DNA of 54,996 bases from Planctomycetota bacterium (GTDB lineage: Bacteria; Planctomycetota; Planctomycetia; Pirellulales; Pirellulaceae), in assembly GCA_027622275.1 (NCBI GenBank), contig JAQBZB010000019.1, positions 1-54,996 on the forward strand, given 5' to 3'. Of the stretch, positions 54,537-54,996 are shown piece after piece. Numbering within the stretch: position 1 is the stretch's first letter; every line of letters starts with the position of its first letter. The translations under genes and the position numbers were made by a program. Under the pieces are notes generated by a model. The model was not told where the DNA came from, searched no databases, and saw only the letters and a list, made by a program, of their open reading frames with translations.

Positions 54537-54965
54537 TCAACTGAACATCTGGCCGCTTCCGACAGCCTCGAAGGCGTTCTTGATGTGTTCGATGGTGGGT
54601 TGCTTCTGATTGGAGGGCCAGGTGATGGCGATGACGTCAAAGCGGGCGCTGCATTCGAGCAGGTCGTGGCGGCGCAGATAGCTTAGCGCGACGCGAGTCA
54701 GGCGGCGCTGTTTGTCTTGATCGACGGCTTCGGCGGGATGTCCCCGGTCGTGCGAGGTGCGCGTCTTGACCTCGACGAAAACGATCGTTTTCCCGTCCAC
54801 GACGACGAGATCAATTTCACCGATCCGATCTCGCTCGCCCTGCGCGACAATAATGTAGCCTTGGCGTTTCAAGAAGCGAGCCGCCGCTTTCTCACCCCGC
54901 ACGCCGAGCGGCTTGGGTGCCGACCAGCCCCGCACGCGGTCACGGAATTGCTGAAGCCACGACAT
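54537..54965 (-). CDS. yraN: YraN/UPF0102 family nuclease-like protein
   Basis: A 142-residue protein of the UPF0102 family, a restriction-endonuclease-like fold. Motifs: GEKAAARFLKRQGYIIVAQG, then IGEIDLVVVDGKTIVFVEVK with the catalytic Asp and ExK (GEIDLV, VFVEVKTR), and QDKQRRLTRVALSYLRRHD. Usual length is about 120-130, so this has a small N-terminal extension (MSWLQQFRDRVRGWSAPKP). It is linked to recombination or repair in other genomes by context only. ATG 54965. The upstream part is cut by the window. Confidence 0.93.
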   Translation of the reverse strand: MSWLQQFRDRVRGWSAPKPLGVRGEKAAARFLKRQGYIIVAQGERDRIGEIDLVVVDGKTIVFVEVKTRTSHDRGHPAEAVDQDKQRRLTRVALSYLRRHDLLECSARFDVIAITWPSNQKQPTIEHIKNAFEAVGSGQMFS

Positions 54966-54996
54966 ATCGCTTCATCAACAAGTAGGCCGGAACAAG

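Noticed and set aside
1-54996. CRISPR array, tRNA or rRNA genes
   Set aside because: No regularly spaced identical repeats and no recognisable tRNA cloverleaf or rRNA sequence was found by reading; a dedicated scan could still find a divergent tRNA.

Overview
The window looks like chromosomal DNA of a planctomycete, most likely a Pirellulales-type organism. The signs are family-level: a DnaJ-like planctomycete N-terminal domain next to a single membrane segment (first gene), a DUF1549/DUF1553 protein, Tat-exported Gfo/Idh and TIM-barrel proteins, a PQQ-type beta-propeller, a YCF48-like propeller fused to a CBM9-like domain, a bacterial microcompartment shell protein, many secreted proteins of low complexity, and GTG/TTG starts. 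No rRNA, tRNA or CRISPR array was recognised.

Layout. 1-4438: a J-like membrane protein, then (minus strand) a sulfate-activation operon cysD-hicB-hicA-cysNC, in which a toxin-antitoxin pair sits between the two sulfurylase genes and the toxin gene is frameshifted by an extra 8-bp tandem repeat unit. 4439-8877: a repeat-rich spacer, the arginine genes argB-argD-argF, then rph. 8878-12472: a more A/T-rich insert carrying an AAA ATPase and a subtilisin-like protease, matching the IetAS defence/plasmid-stability pair. 12536-18933 (minus): an orphan tandem-domain BMC shell protein and a five-gene group (YncE-like propeller, Gfo/Idh oxidoreductase, PQQ-like propeller, PhyH dioxygenase, sugar-phosphate isomerase), the last three translationally coupled. 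19203-27368: an SDR, a giant polytopic membrane protein split by a one-base frameshift, decayed SGNH-hydrolase pieces and a cupin. 27587-36699: aminotransferase, RNase HII-like protein, membrane protein, YCF48/CBM9 protein, then a cytochrome c plus protoglobin pair divergent from an Rrf2 regulator (36836-37273) with two matching operator palindromes. 37841-45591: GT-C-like membrane protein, GT2 glycosyltransferase, nine-EF-hand lipoprotein, a DUF1549/1553 gene broken by an amber codon, and small hypotheticals. 45646-49073: thiolase plus FadB-type multifunctional enzyme (beta-oxidation). 49271-54965: DUF4430/DUF6580 pair, a HEAT-like secreted protein, a triple-BON exported protein with a clear terminator, and YraN.

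The most striking non-coding feature is the density of intergenic palindromes. At least two are MITE-like: palindromic elements of about 130-150 bp, bounded by short direct repeats that look like target-site duplications, each carrying a second palindrome with a shared core nested inside. A multi-module repeat of about 260-380 bp occurs twice in opposite orientation (about 30253-30632 and 37413-37672). A third family occurs at 40735 and 52291, and a fourth (core GATGGCCTTCCAAGGCC) at three loci. The window also contains four disrupted genes (hicA, the giant membrane protein, the SGNH hydrolase, the DUF1549 gene), each with an identifiable lesion or decay pattern.
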